64,000 bases of DNA from Basidiobolus meristosporus CBS 931.73 (GCA_002104905.1 MCFE01000334.1:28588-92587); one strand, 5' to 3'; shown: positions 22,189 through 35,703, counted from the stretch's first letter. The notes: generated by a model not told the origin, from the letters alone. Translations and numbers: made by a program.

Positions 22189-25100
22189 CCGGTTATCTGG
22201 TGGAATAGCCATGGCCTCGCTTCCTGAGTCACCCTTTCGCTCGGAGCCGCTTGCTCCCAGACGATCCACTAGCAAATCATCTGTGCATCACACGGCTGTT
22301 GATACATTCCATCTCCACTTTCCTTAGATGCTGTAAACTAGAGATACTTCGTTTGTATTCGTAAGTGAACATGCCTATTATGTGTATTTATTGGCAAGTG
22401 GCAATAAACGAAGTTCGAGCAACCTTGCCATTCATTACACATCGGCTGGGTGGAGACCTTCTGGAGTGCGTACCACAGTGGCCCGACCTGGCGTCAGTTG
22501 ATCACCCAAACGAGGTGCCGGATCTAGCCCGCAGGCACCGCGATCAGCGGCTCCCAAAAAGGTGTGGTCTGGGTGTCTTCACTTCACCGCATCCACCCTG
22601 CTTAGCTGGGCAAGCAAGTCGCAAACAAATTCAAACTTTCTTCAAGCTCGGGCATTTCTGTTGGATGGACCCTCGGTGGTTTCGCCGCCCTCTCTTCTCC
22701 CAAATGGGGAAACCGTCAAGGCGGGCACTGTACGACTGCTCTCCGGGTGTTGTTGCGTAGCGCATGGGAGGTGGCGATTGGGACCATGATGGATTTACTG
22801 TTGACAGTGGAGAGCCAATCACCAGTGTTTTGGATAATGGTTAGCGGGCCTGAATTGACACATGAATGTATATAGTCGGGCCTGTTGTGGTGCTTTGGGG
22901 AAAGCAGTGAGCCCATGGGAAGGTCAGCTTGCACAGGAGTGGTGCCTGTATGGAATCAGCTGAAATATTTCTTGGCCAATGTATGAAGTGTTGATGCCAA
23001 AAATCAGAAATCTCATGGCACCAAGGGGTGTTGGACAAAGTACTGGCCTAGTGCAATGGGGTCAACACACACACCAGTCCCTCTGTAGCATTCCCTACAC
23101 TTTCAACATATGGAATGGATTACTTCCAATTGCCTAGTGTTATCTGTCCCTATTCCATGGCCGGGGTACAGGATTTCCCTGGCCAGAAAGCCCTTGCCCC
23201 CAACTCTCCAAGTGGGCCATTCCCACAAACTAGTTCAGCTTGGAGTTTGGATGGATCAGACCCAGTGGAAACTGGGACTAAAGGATTACCAGCCCAGATG
23301 GAAGAGGATGATAGGCCTATAGTAGTGGCAGAAGCGGCTGCCTGGTGGTAGGCTCCTAATTCCCTAGGGAGGTATGATGCCATCATGCAGCGCAGGTTGG
23401 GCTGATGAGCAGTCTGCTGAACACAGGCTAATTATGGTAAGCTCGACAGGTATCTTCCCGCACCAGAGGAGCGTGTTGACGGGATACAATGCTACGTTTT
23501 AGATCATCATCTCGTACCCATTTGGTGGGGGGGGGGCGTATGCGAATCCGAGCTTACCAGGTGGCCTCAGATTCCGACGGAAGTCGTGACCATTGGGCAA
23601 TGGCAGTGGCAACACAGTCTTCAAGGCCCATGGAAAACATGGACAGGCGTCGGCTACAGGATCAATTTAGATATTAGCCTCCAGTTCATACGCTTCGTCC
23701 AACAGCCAGCCTGTGAAGTGGGGGTGGAAATAGTCAGGAGCTGGGTAAGACATGTCTTATTGTCTCATTCATGGCCAGTGGATAGGTATGCTGGGGAATT
23801 CGCCAACCGCTCGCCGAGAACACGTATTAGTCGCCATGAGGGCATCCGAATGAGTTGTTGCCCACACCAGATTGAGGATAGCACTTTACTACATGCCAGA
23901 CTATGATTCAACATTATGACCAGTTTTGAATCTTGCCGGCCCAGAGAACATTGGTGCATCCATCACATGAAAATCAAGCGGCTCTAATCCCGTTTAAACG
24001 CATCATCCTGCAAGCAGATCCTGCTACGGCCTATTTTGGTCACGACCAACAGGATACGCTTACTAAATACAGAGATATGAAGACTAATAAAGGTACTGCC
24101 ATATCTCCCCCTTAATATACGATTCACTCGTTGGCAAACCCGCGGATTTAAGGGGAGCCCTTCCTAATAAGTCAGCGGAGCATAGGCTCGAGCAACATTG
24201 CTAGATACAGTGAGCGCTGTCTTCGATGGGGAATGGCTGATTCATGTTTGTTGCATAAGATCCAAGACACTTCGAGTGGTCATGACGTGATGGCATCAGG
24301 ATCTCCCCTTAGAATGCGGCCGGGTGCTTCATTGGCTGGGGCGATGCGAAACGGTGGCCGGGGTGGCCGCCCCGATTTCTACACTACGCAGTCCATAGAG
24401 ATGTACATCCGTTTGCCAACTAATGGCTTCATGTGTAATAAATCAAAATCACATCAACACCGGTTTCATCAACCGGGTGGATAGATGTTCATAAAGCAGT
24501 CTACTCAGGCAGGATCATAGCCAATATCAGGCTTGAGTAATGGTATGTCACGACCAGTGCCATGAATGGTCTCAGAGTAACACAGCTATGCCAAGATGAG
24601 CCATTGAGGCTGCAGTCATATTATAGATCAACCAGGTCAGAGAAATCCCAAAATATGGTTCCTTAGACAGTTGATGGAAGTGGTGATGGGAGGAGCAAGG
24701 CGAAGGATCAACAATCGGTCCGTCCTCAAGGCGAGCCACTTTGGGACTCGGACTGGTGCTACCCGAGGCATTCCATGTGGGTTTTGGTGGGTGGGCGGCG
24801 GGGCTGCCACCCACTACCCGGAGTGCTGGCCGCCGGACGGGGCTGCCTGAAGCCAAATAACAAACACTTGGATCGCAACCCATCGCATTCTGGACTCGGG
24901 ATTAGCTTCTTGCAAAACGATCAGTAATCTGCCTTTACGTGGAACCAGCTGGAACTACGTCAAATCCGCTGACCCTCACGGCGAGATCGAACATGATTAA
25001 AACGAAGGAAGTTCCGAAACAAGTGCGCGCAATCTAATTAAATGAAAGAGCTCAAGGCAATCAGCAACCTGCTTCCGGCTGTACCTCAAAAATCTAACAA

Positions 25101-25709
25101 ATGATCTAATCTGAGCGGAATCATGATCCAAACGTCTGTTACTTGGGTAGGCGGTGCCGTATCTGTGACATCGTCGGTGGACTTGATTTGGCGGGTTGGT
25201 GGATGTGTAGTGGAGTTGTAGCAAATGTGATTCACCATTGTGCTTGGCAATTGGATGACGCCAGAGGATGGCCATCGTGAGGGAGAGGTGCCTCACAGGT
25301 ATCCGGGCTAATCAAGTATCTGGGACGTTGGTACCTGCCTAGTTGGAACGGCGATAGGGGTTGCAGCCTGTTCGGGAGATGCCCGAAGGCTTGCTCTGGA
25401 GAATGCACCCCCAGGCTGCTGCTGGCACCTAGCGCACCGCAACGGATGCAAGGCGTGGATGTGGTGAGTGTGTGCTGGGAAATGCTGCTTGGCCATCGAA
25501 ATATTCTCATCGAGCTAGACAAGCAGAATGCCACCATGAGACCCATCCAATGGCTCCATTGAGTGGGCAAGCGGCGATTCGCCAGTTGGCGATCATTACG
25601 TAACTGGGAGCTGCCGGTTACTAAATGTTGATGATCGTGTATTGCTCATCGCTGAATGGGCATATTCACACCAAAATCGTCCTGAGCCTTCGACTGGAAC
25701 AGTAATTAA
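22189..25709. other. Long gene-poor spacer
   Basis: Only small frames without family signals are present (for example 22365-22760 plus and 24572-24883 minus). It contains a run of G near 23525 and a GC-rich self-complementary patch GGTGGCCGGGGTGGCCGCC at about 24353-24371. No RNA gene was recognised. Confidence 0.4.
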
Positions 25710-26249
25710 TTATCGTTCGGGTGACCATTTTGCTTGATCCATCCACTGCCACCGTGAACCACCCGCATGAGTGATCTTCAATGCTGGTGAGGTGGAATCA
25801 AATTGGGCAATCGAGCATATGCCGTGCGACGGGACTGTAACCTCGTCCCAAGCCTTCTGGGGAGCCACTGCTCCATGGAGAATGTCAGCTGCTTCCTGCA
25901 AGCTGCCGTCCACTATGCGGGAGCCTGGCCCAGTTACAGCACTGATCACCTCCCTCGCGCGAGAAGGCCTCTGGGGAGCCACTGCTCCATGGAGAATGTC
26001 AGCTGCTTCCTGCAAGCTGCCGTCCACTATGCGGGAGCCTGGCCCAGTTACAGCACTGATCACCTCCCTCGCGCGAGAAGGCCTCAAGCCCCAGCGCTTG
26101 GCAGGTGTCTCACTCAGCCGAGTGGGTGCAAGACCGATTGGTACCAAGCGCCCAACCTGAGCATACAAGGATCCTCCCGAATCGGTTGTGTGGTTAGGGG
26201 GCACCTCAGCGAGTGAGACACGGGCTGATGAACGGGCTGCTGTCAGCAT
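25710..26249 (-). CDS. Hypothetical protein containing a duplicated 38-residue unit (doubtful)
   Basis: An ATG at 26249 opens a 179-residue minus-strand frame. Its middle consists of two identical 38-residue units starting PSRAREVISAVTG, encoded by the perfect 114-bp tandem repeat 25857-26084. The unit predicts as partly helical. Because 114 is a multiple of three, frames on both strands stay open through the repeat, so openness alone is weak evidence. The plus-strand shadow is also open (25803-26216). No family is recognised and no upstream signals stand out. I rate this as a possible gene only. Confidence 0.2.
   Translation of the reverse strand: MLTAARSSARVSLAEVPPNHTTDSGGSLYAQVGRLVPIGLAPTRLSETPAKRWGLRPSRAREVISAVTGPGSRIVDGSLQEAADILHGAVAPQRPSRAREVISAVTGPGSRIVDGSLQEAADILHGAVAPQKAWDEVTVPSHGICSIAQFDSTSPALKITHAGGSRWQWMDQAKWSPER
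25857..26084. repeat. Perfect 114-bp tandem duplication
   Basis: Copy 1 is 25857-25970 and copy 2 is 25971-26084. Both begin CTGGGGAGCCACTGCTCC and show no differences that I can see, which points to a recent duplication or an assembly artefact. Confidence 0.9.
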
Positions 26250-26597
26250 GACTGGCCGCCGGCCACAAGGCAAGTCCTGGGTGAGCTAACATATGGGGTG
26301 GTTTATTTCATACAGTAAGGTTTTTGGGGGAGACGAATCTTCTGAAGCCACGATCTCGCGGTATGAGCTAGCATACGGATAATAAAATAGGGGGAATTTC
26401 TGGCAAGGAAACACAATAAAATATGTATATATCTACAAAATTACTTCGACGGCACGTTACACGGTTTACAGTTCACAAAACTCTGATTAACCAAATTAGT
26501 GTCATATGATGGTGATCGAAAACGTTTTTGGCCCAAGGCGGTTGATTTAGATCCAGAAATCAGGTTATTTCGGATGCTGTGCCGACTACGCGTGCAT
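26085..26597. other. Spacer with the 3' region of the C2H2 gene
   Basis: No gene is seen. The AATAAAATATGTATATATCTAC region around 26413-26436 is AT-rich and could serve as the 3' end signal for the gene transcribed leftwards. Confidence 0.35.
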
Positions 26598-27464
26598 TTA
26601 CGAATAGTTGCACATATCCATCACAGAAAGTCGCCGCGAGAGGCCCGGCTTACAGGTGGCTTCGGCGCTATACGAGGGGTTCTCGATGGCATGGGCCACA
26701 CCGGAGTCTTCCTCGCGAACGGCGGTCAGGGTGTTTTGTGCGCGAGGGATCTGGCGGATCGAATTCAACTCGGCTAGGTGCATCAAAGATATGCTTTGCT
26801 GTGCGTGGATCTGTTCATTCTTAAGTAGGTTTGGGTCAAGAGAGAAGCGCCGCTTTAGGGAGGGGTGATCGTGGACATTGGTGACTGTGGTGGGCTGCGA
26901 GAACCGGCGTTTCAAGAGGCTGCTCCTTGCCGACGAGGCCTCGAACATGTCCATGGACTTGAGCTCGGTAATGGGCGACAGTTTGTGATAGAACAGAGAG
27001 TCCGAGGTAGGCTGGAAAGGAGGTAGAATCGGTTGGCTAGGAGATAGATTGATTCCGATGGAGTCAAGAAGATTTGATGATTGGGATAAATCAGTGGTGG
27101 GAATGTGGGCAGGCTTGTTGGAATTCTTCCTTCGACTCCCGGATGATAAGCTGGTCATCAGTCCAGAGAGGGGAGGCTTCCCTGTTCTGCTACTGTGCGT
27201 TTGGACATGTTGCATCATATTATCAAATCTACTGAATATTCTACTACAATTGGGGATAATGCATTGAAAGGGTTTTTCTCCGGTGTGCTTACGCTCATGT
27301 CTTGCCAAGTGCTCGGACCTTGTGAAAACCATTCGACAGTCGCCAAAAGTGCACTGGAAAATCTTTGGCTTGTGCGGCTCCCCGTTGCGCCCCCTGGTCT
27401 GGCGTTTTTTCGACATGGAAGGAAAGGGTTCTTGAGAAGAGGTGGAATTATGGCTAGCATTCAT
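26598..27464 (-). CDS. Two-finger C2H2 transcription factor (Usv1/Rgm1-like fingers)
   Basis: Single exon, 288 residues from the ATG at 27464; the open frame extends further 5' but without an ATG. Near the N-terminus, after a basic KKRQTRGR patch, there are two C2H2 fingers: C-x4-C-x12-H-x3-H containing [10 protein letters not shown], a TGEKPF linker, then a second finger with [10 protein letters not shown]. These helix residues (RSEHLAR and RFDN) are those of yeast stress-type factors such as Usv1, Rgm1 and Com2, which bind AGGGG-like stress elements. The remaining 200 residues are Ser/Pro/Leu-rich and probably regulatory. It is likely a nuclear regulator. Its targets are unknown. A TATA box lies about 110 bases upstream. 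Confidence 0.9.
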   Translation of the reverse strand: MNASHNSTSSQEPFPSMSKKRQTRGRNGEPHKPKIFQCTFGDCRMVFTRSEHLARHERKHTGEKPFQCIIPNCSRIFSRFDNMMQHVQTHSSRTGKPPLSGLMTSLSSGSRRKNSNKPAHIPTTDLSQSSNLLDSIGINLSPSQPILPPFQPTSDSLFYHKLSPITELKSMDMFEASSARSSLLKRRFSQPTTVTNVHDHPSLKRRFSLDPNLLKNEQIHAQQSISLMHLAELNSIRQIPRAQNTLTAVREEDSGVAHAIENPSYSAEATCKPGLSRRLSVMDMCNYS

Positions 27465-27570
27465 GATGCGAATATTCAACGTAGGAAATGCTTCTGGCCG
27501 TGACCGGATATATTTGCCTTATTCAAAGGAGTGAGAAGGAAGTTGAATGGGTGGCGAAGCGGAAGAAACC

Positions 27571-27580
27571 TCTATTTATA
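27571..27580 (-). promoter_or_regulatory. TATA box of the C2H2 gene
   Basis: TATAAATAGA on the minus strand, about 107 bases before the ATG at 27464. This is a good match to a TATA box at a plausible distance. Confidence 0.5.
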
Positions 27581-30100
27581 ATGAAAGCCATCTGGGGCTC
27601 AGAATCGTGGACGTGGTAGATCGGATCAAGAAGGCAGCCAAGAGAGGGTTAGGACGCACTTGGCCTCGTCAGTTGAGATCTCATATATTCTTCATAAATA
27701 AAAGTGGATGAGGTGCTATTTCTGCAGATTCCCTGGGATCACCCGAGGCTGTCTATTCACTAGATCGACTGTATGGAGCGCAGTAAAACAGAGGATTTGG
27801 AAAAGGCTACCAACCCGTTGCATCTCAGTAAAACCTGATTGCCCACTGCTGAATGTAGGAAGATCATCCAATTATACGTCAGTTGAGCCTGGTCACACTC
27901 AATTAATGCAGCTTGGCCCGCTATGCAAAATGGAATCGATCATCACAAAGATGCGAGTATTCCTGGATCTTGTCAGGAACCCTCTTTCCATTCGAACGTT
28001 GCCCTCACACCACGAGCATCGGGCAGCCCAGTGGGCAGCTCGTTTTGTTCAGATTGCGAGGATTATTCAGCTGGCTTGACATAATTTCAAGGAGTAATTG
28101 GGCCACCTGGCGGGCAAGGTGATCGCCGAGAGCAGCCTGTACTCGAATCTTAATCTATGACTCTGGCTGGCCGTCCATGAAATCTTCCCACTCCTAGATC
28201 GCTTGACCTTGAGCGTCTCCATGCTCTTATCAGTCTGCTTGTGGCACACACCACACCAATGTGTTGAGCCGATTCAGCATGCAGGCCTCATCCGATTGTC
28301 GAGCGATAAGACTGCACACCAGAGGCATCCACTCGCAGTTACCGTCGAGCACGGCGAGTGAGGCCAAACCGGGGTTTCAACAGAGTTATGCTGAATGCCG
28401 CCCAAACCTTACTGCCCCTTGCTACTGGGCCAGTGTAGATGCGCGTCGTCCCAGCAGAGATAAGAAATGGCCTACGGGAACCTGGCCTAGGGAACGGCGT
28501 GCTGCGGGAAGCAAGCGTCGACGAGGGTTAGGGCTCAGGGTGGAATGTGGAGGGTGCGATTGGCCAGCCGCCAGCCGCACCAAACAATGTCATCTAGGAT
28601 GGAATGATCCAAGTCTATTTGGCAGCAGTGCCTCTGGATCCGATTCAAAGGAGATTAGCCAAATGTTTACAAGCGTTTAACATTGTGTAATGACCGAACA
28701 AGACAGTTTCACTCGAGGAGATTTCTAATCACTGAAGAATTGATCTCAATAGCAGCATTTCGCATAAGTTGCCTCAAACATCCCTGGATTTCAGATTCTC
28801 AGAACCGATTCACTTTGCAGAGATATACACGTTATGACTAGAGCGGCCATTCAAATGACTTCAGTGTTCTAGTCACCTTTGAGACTTGACCTGATGGGGA
28901 TGAGGATTCCCAGTCCTCCATATTCTGTACTTTGTATTCCGTAACCAATATAAATAAACGTTGGAGTACACTACCAGGTCAGTCAGAGAATGCTCGAATC
29001 AGCGACTCCTGCTAAATCGAGTTCCAGCGTTCTCAGTGACATAACACCCATCCAAATCCAGCGCCCAAATCCATTCACACACTACTGATTAATTGCTCCC
29101 AGCAGAGAGCTCGATGGAGACTGCTGAGCCGAGGATGATAAATGGAGTGGATTCTTGTTCTAATCAACTTCCCAATCAAGCAACCACCCATTTGACTAGG
29201 GCACAACGCTGGGCATCTTCCACCTGCTTTGCCTGCCCATTCATGCACGTTGACTGCCGATACCATCGCCAGAAGGTGCAACCCTCTCACGCAGGGCATC
29301 GTTGTCCAGAATACTGGGCTAAATAGCCTTCTTGGGGCCAGTGGCCGCACTGGAGAGTCATAGCAGATGGGTTTGGCTAAATTGGGCTTGAGCATCGCAA
29401 CACCAAGCAAATATGGGTTAGGCATCGGAAATATATAAATAGCACTGTTCTATAGGATTCCCCCTTGACGACCCTACTGATTTGTACCTGTACGGGAATT
29501 CATGTTACTAGCCCAAGCACCAGACAACACAGTGTTGGTTACAATATCGGCTTCATTGGGCTCATCTGTATGCAGGTATCCTTTCAAGGGATGAGAAGAT
29601 ATGGTTGCTTTTGCGGCAGATGCCCTGAATACTGATGCCTGATGCTTTACCCCTGACTGGGCCTGCTAAAGCCACCGTGCTCCTTAGGGTGCCTTGGTTG
29701 TTTTCCGGTGTCCGAGATTAATAAGCTTACCTCTTGTGGATTGTTCGCTACACAGAAACCTTGTCAGTTAGGCACCAATTCATGATCCAATCACAGTATT
29801 GTCCTGAGCTAATTTGCTGGAGATTCCCAAGCTTAATCATCAAAATTAGCCGGCCGTTATCGATGACGACCTCAATATTTAGGCATACAGGAAAAAGGTT
29901 GCTATACCCAACCTTGTGCATCGTTACTGAAGCTCGCACATAATACTTGTGTGCCTGTGTGCCATAAGAGCTAGAGTGAAATCATTGATGCTACACTTCT
30001 CACGTTGGTCTTCACATTGATCCTGAGCATATGATTTCTATCCATCAATTCCTGCTGCAGTGATCTGGCGGGATTGATTTTCCATCAGGCGCTTGACGAT
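27581..30100. other. Gene-poor spacer
   Basis: Frames such as 27708-28079 and 28261-28680 (plus) have no recognisable domain and an uneven composition. I see no RNA genes or transposon domains. The sequence grades into AT-rich DNA beyond 30 kb. Confidence 0.4.
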
Positions 30101-32139
30101 ACTCTACATATAAATATATATGTAATGACCCAGAATCAGAACCGGTGTTTTCAATGGAATTTGGTTGGTGCTGATTTTCAAGAACTTGGTTACTTCCTGT
30201 ATATTCAAAGATTCGATGGAAAATCCTTCCCAACCATTGTCATCAGGCCTATTTCATTAAATACCGCTTTGTTTAATGTTGCAGGCTCCGGAATCAAATA
30301 CACCATTCGTGGAATGTACCTGCCTGTGGGGAACTTGTAGAAGCATTCATGCTATCGGTCTCAATGACCCCAAACCTTGCACACTGCCTCCCTGGCGTTT
30401 TCTCACATTGTCAGTAATTCTTTTACTCAGCTTTACAACATGTATAAATCTTGGTTTCAATCAAGGATACATATAATTGTCTACAGATTGTTTCTTACTT
30501 GCATGAGGAGTAGGATTGACAAACATTTACTGAGCCAGAAGGACCATCTAGAGATCTGGCTGGGGAGTAGTGATGATTTTGCTTTTTAGTTTGACAAGCT
30601 TATGCCAGCCATGCATTTATTTACTGTTGATATTGTATCTTGTTCCAAAATGTCTCAGAATACTTCTCTATATTCATGGGGCTAGGATACAATTAATTGA
30701 ACTCAAAGTGACAATTGGGATGCCTTGTCAAAAAATCAGGTAGAGCCTAAGTATCTCTTGAATGGCTTCTGCAAGATATTAGAAGCCCCAATATGGTAGC
30801 AAGTAATACCAACTCTCTGACTAATCCAGAAATGCTGTAGATACAGTAAATATGACTATTAGTCTACTTCAGTAGCAATGCTCATACTACTCACCATAAT
30901 AGTTAAATCCATATCAAATTGGTATTCAACATTATGAAGCAAGATTGCTACTTCCAAGTAGATATCCTAGATCTACATCTATTTCACTCCAAGGTACATT
31001 GAACTCATTTTGGTAAGCAGCAAGAGTTGTATTATATGCCCTGGATATATGTGCTTTATATGTTTGGCTTATATCCAAAAGATTCAGATATCCTAAGAAT
31101 CAATATAGCTTATTACTATAGTATAGGAAATCTAGTCAATATCTGGCTTGTATAATATATGCCAAGTTTTTAAACTTTGAAACCTTGGAGCCCATCAAGA
31201 CTCTGAATATTTCCAAAAGCCCCCAAACATTACACAAATATCCTGAAGTATAAGTTTTTCATATGGGCACAATAGATACAGGTAAATATACTAGAGTTCA
31301 TCAACTTGCTTGTTATATCCTATGCTTTTCAGAGCCTTCTAACAGTACTGAGTATAATAAAGTAAGTACTCTTTAAAAACCTTATCAGTGCTATTACAGG
31401 AATATTAGGAGAGGCCCCTGCAAGTAATATGCAAGGCTTAGAGGCCACTGATCATACCTGAGAGTCTTCACAGCACAGATTACTGCTGACTCTAAATGTA
31501 GGCCAATACTTCATGCACCAGATGTTAGAGCATATTATAGATTTAGCAACTTGATATGTTAATCTCAGATATTTTATACCTGGGATATAAACTAAGTACT
31601 TAGTATTCAATCCCACTTTTGATATGCTATATCAGACAGGGACCTCTATATAAGGCTATTTTTTCTACATTTTTTGATGCTGAGCAAATGATTTCTATAT
31701 ATCTCTAATACTCATTGGTAATCTCTCCCCAGAGGAGGTAACTTTAATGATGTAATCAAGAGATCATCTTAAAGCTGAGATCCATTCACTGAGAGGTATT
31801 GATATTACTAAGTTACTTTGGATGAACAGCCCATTTAAAACTGCCCCTCAACATTCAAAAAACCTGGCCAAAATGAAGGACCCTATTTATTGGCTCTGTC
31901 CTTATATAGGTTTCTGTACATTTTGGCACCAGCCCTTACCCTATACTATTGCAGTAACTCCCTCAGAATCCACCTTCCACCTTAAGAAAAGTATTTTTCC
32001 CCACTAACAACTCTTATTCAAGTCAGCCCATAAGATCCTGTTACAATATTGCTGATGCATATATACATTTGAATCCATATCCTTCTTTGTAGCCTTTTGA
32101 CTGTTTCCCCACAGTTTGTTGGAGATATATGGCTAGTAA
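30101..32139. other. AT-rich block, decayed repeats only
   Basis: No gene. Short stretches recall the copia LTR, for example CCCCAAACCTTGCACAC near 30370 and AAAAGCCCCCAAACATTACAC near 31218, so worn LTR remnants are probably present, but I cannot set their limits. Confidence 0.35.
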
Positions 32140-32860
32140 GCCCTATGAAAAATCTCAAAGTTGGAATTCATCTGGTTTTCAGCTGGTTTTATAATGGTAT
32201 TTTGATATTATTCAGCTGGTGTTTTTGGTTCAAAATTTAAATGCAATTTTTGATGGATGTAATGGGCTGCTAATTACCAAATTTGGTATGGATGCTAGTT
32301 AACCTAGTTTCCTTCTGTATAATTTGTTTGCTTGCCTACCCATAAGCTAACAACAGAGATATTGAGAGTTGTCAATTTTGAGAAGCTTAGAATTCAGCTG
32401 ATATTATGATGGTATTTTGCTGGCATTTACTTAATTTTTTTCTTAGGGTAAGTCTTGTTGGGTTGTATCTGTGGATAAAGCTGTGATGGTGTTATGGGAG
32501 CCATTCAGCAAGCTTCTGATAACTTTATCATAGCCTTGTGTTTACTAACTGCTTTTACTGCAACATGTTGCCACACCAATGGAACTGATGTTATTAAGCT
32601 ATCAATTGCTTCATAGGATCACTATGTTGCACTGTGAAATCATGCATGGCCAGTTTTCAACTTGTAATTTGCTGGCATTCTGCTGGTGTTTTTGCCGCAA
32701 ATATTCAGTTTCAATTTTTGACATAAATAAAGACCACCAGTTACCAATTTTTTACACATGCCAGTTAGCCTAATATTCCCTGGAAGTGATGTCTGCTTCT
32801 CTATTTTGAAGCTGATATGTGAGATGTTGAGATGTGTCACTTTTGGTAAAGATGGCACTC
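32140..32860. repeat. Degenerate dispersed repeat rich in CAGCTGGT-type words
   Basis: Three diverged units (about 32140, 32390 and 32640) share a block of TTTTCAGCTGGT..ATGGTATTTTG..GCTGGTGTTTTTG type. The first is closely matched at 63015-63110, next to the telomere, and a shorter piece lies at about 41380-41450. No coding frame is seen. The element type is unknown. Confidence 0.5.
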
Positions 32861-33209
32861 TACTGATATCCCCTATAAGAAATTATTATGATGATCCTGT
32901 CAAAAGGCTGTCACAGATTCAAAGTCCCATGACTAAGAGGTACTGATCCTAGACACTTGATCACCTCCAACATTTGTAAGCATGGGTTGGCTATTGTCTC
33001 TTTCTCACACTCCTTACTTCCTGACTCAACTGTTTCTCTAACTTTTTATGTATACAAATTGATTTGTTTCCATTGAAGCTTCAGTTGTACCTCAATTGCT
33101 AATTGTATTGACCTATGCAAGTCCCTATACCTTGCACTACTATTAAGCCCAGCCCCACACTAAACAAGTAACTCCATTAAAATCCATCACTCAATAAGTA
33201 TTTCTGCTG

Positions 33210-35127
33210 TAACACTCTGTTTCCATGACTCTGGCAGGAACCCAACAGCCTTATGCCACTGTTCATTCACTGGTTCCCACACTTCCTGGCCTTCAGCAGG
33301 CAGTGCAAAGTCTAGCACCTCATCTGCCAGTCTTAGCAATAAATCCTTGCAATGTTGAAGTGTGTTTTCTTAAGAACCGCTCTTGAAGAGGCTCTGCAAC
33401 CACTTGGTGTGCCTATTAATGTTCCAAATTACACTGAAGGCATTGTGATAGTATTTTGAGTTCTTGACATTGTAGCCTTGTATGTCAGTGGGATTTCCAC
33501 TTTGTTAACAATGGAGGATGTGGATGCTGTGGTAGACAAATTGCCTTTCTCTGCAAACTCATCTACCTGACTGGAGTGTAGCTTAACTGGCTGCACTTCC
33601 AACTCTTGTGAAAACAGCTGTTTTCTTGCTGGTAATTCTTCTTGGTTATAATGTGGTTCAGTCTGCTCTGGGCTTACAGCATTAATTGGCAAGAACTACA
33701 GTTCTTTTTGTTTGCTTACATGTCTCAGGCTTGGGCAGACATTTCTCCCTTTACCTTTTCCTTTATCATTGCCATGTTGTTCACTGCTGCCTTGTCTGAG
33801 TGCTTCTTGTAATGAACTAAATTTTCTCCTTGATAAATTCTGCTCTGACTCTTCTGTTTTGGCCTGCTTGTCCCTTACCAGCACTCTCCTGGCAACTTAT
33901 TATTTCTTTACCGCTTATTTTGAGCTCTCAGCTGTGTTGTGATGGGCTCCCAAGAAAGCCACCAGTTGTATCACAGCCAGGTCCTTCACTGCTACTTTGA
34001 CTGAGTGCTTCTTGAGTGGTACTATGCTTTTTCCTTCATAAATGATGTGCTGGTGCATCTGTGTCTGCCTGCTTGTCCCTTATTGGCACTCTTTTAGCTT
34101 CCTGACATCTCTTTGATGCTTGTTTGGAGCTTTCAGCCCTGCTTGTAATGGGCTCTTGAGGAAGCTGATGGTTTTTAACCATGGCACCCTTATTCTTCTG
34201 CCTTTGATACTTTCTGCTATTCTTGGGATACTTTCTTAGCATACCAATCCTGGCTCAAAATCTATTTACCCCTTTGAATCCAGGACAATACTCATGGAAC
34301 AAGTCAAGCGCATTCTGCTTGGCCTTGAGTTCCTGATGGTCCCATAGTCTGCCAGCCTTAAGGTGATGGTGTGCTAGACTTCTAACAGCCTCCTGAATAT
34401 TAACCCACTCTTCATTATTGCACTCAATAACTTCACAGATCTTCAAATTCCTTTGATTTTTATGCTTTTGTATAAACACCACATTGTCTTGCTCCCATGC
34501 TGCAGTATATTGTTCTATGAGCTTTATCTTTGGGTACTGTTATTGTACTTCAAAGACTGTATGGAGTTCCTCTGCTGTTACATATGGAAATGGCTCAATT
34601 CTTGGCTGTGACAATGAGCTATTTGAGTCCCATCTTTGAAGCAATGATACTGCTTTCTCTACCTGAGATATTGATTGCTTTACACATATCTGCTCATCCT
34701 GTTTCTGGACTACTTCCTGATTTCACTGGGCCATTGAATCTATCCTATCAGCCACTGCACCATATTACTTCATTAATACTTTGGTATGAGCTGACAACAT
34801 ACTTGCTAATATGGGTTGTGGTGATGTTATGACAGCCACTTGCCGGTCTTCAGCTGAAGGTACTGCATTTGCTACACACTCTTCTGCTTGTGCATAACAG
34901 TCAGCTTGCGGCTCTGCAGAGGTTTTCAATTGCCTACTTGACTGAGAGCCTAAGGAGTCCACATTATTACCTTCAGTGGGCACACTGTCAGCATGGCATT
35001 TTATGGATGTAAACCTGCTTATTGCACTGAATGTCAAAGCAAGCTGTTGTCCAACAGTTCTTCTGCTACCATCAGAGGTGGGGTTTGGTTGAGAGCCAGA
35101 CAACTTTGCTTTATTTTTTGGAAGCAT
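33210..35127 (-). pseudogene. Repeat-borne reading frame family X, copy B (most complete)
   Basis: Read leftwards from an ATG at 35127, open pieces 35127-34765, 34482-34255, 34242-34036, 33884-33696 and 33692-33429 line up into one degenerate polypeptide of about 600 residues broken by stops and one or two shifts. Its N-terminus is Ser/Gln-rich. A central part reads NNEEWVNIQEAVRSLAHH and then a basic RKYQRQKNKG patch. The C-terminal part is acidic and shared with copy C (TAASTS..., then a Trp-rich end to about 33210). I recognise no domain. Repetition next to transposase and LTR sequence marks it as a mobile-element protein, possibly a DNA-binding or accessory protein of a Tnp2-type element. 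Confidence 0.5.
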
Positions 35128-35703
35128 ATATATGGAAGTGAGTCAAAGCAAAAGGGAAATAATGTTAAATATATGTGGGTATGTGGTGCCATAACTTTAT
35201 CTATAATGCTTACAATGGTATGGTGGTGTATAGGTCCAAGGGAGAGATATGTCCAACACTTCTCAGGTGTTTTGTGTGTGGGGTGTTCACTGGGTGCAAT
35301 AACCTCTAGCAAAAGCTTGCTAGGAATACTTATGTTCTGTCTCTAATCTATAGTGATGGTGAATAAAACCACAAGCTTGTCAAGGGAAAACTATTGAGCT
35401 ACAATCCCAACTTAGTTGGAGTCTTAACAAAAGTATGTGCTGGGTTCAGCATCCTTTGAGACAATAATGTACTAAAGCTTCCAAAGTCAAAACAACTGTA
35501 AACTCCACCAGCAGGGACTTGATAAGCATGCAGCTGTGGTCAATAGTTAGAAAGACAGAAAAGTATCTTTGCCTGTACAAGAACAAACTTGGGAAAGAAT
35601 CAAATATAATAAAAGATACCTACTCTGAGTATCCTTCACAAGAAGTGCCTCCAGGGTAAGTTGGCTGTCAGTGCAGTTTCCTGGGAGTGTCCTGTGCTCT
35701 GGT
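35128..35703. other. AT-rich spacer beside family X copy B
   Basis: The first 100 bases are shared with the region upstream of copy A (1940-2045), so they belong to the element. Beyond about 35230 the similarity stops and I see nothing recognisable. Confidence 0.4.

Noticed and set aside
22365-22760. 131-residue plus-strand frame after Svf1
   Set aside because: No domain, overlaps another frame and has no start or splice signals of note.
25803-26216. Plus-strand frame across the 114-bp tandem repeat
   Set aside because: Openness is forced by the duplication length being a multiple of three. The minus-strand reading is the more protein-like of the two.
27708-28680. Plus-strand frames beside the C2H2 gene
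   Set aside because: Uneven, Arg/Cys/Trp-rich composition and no family pattern.
34530-35346. Plus-strand frames opposite family X copy B
   Set aside because: The repeated copies preserve the minus-strand reading in order; these are its shadows.
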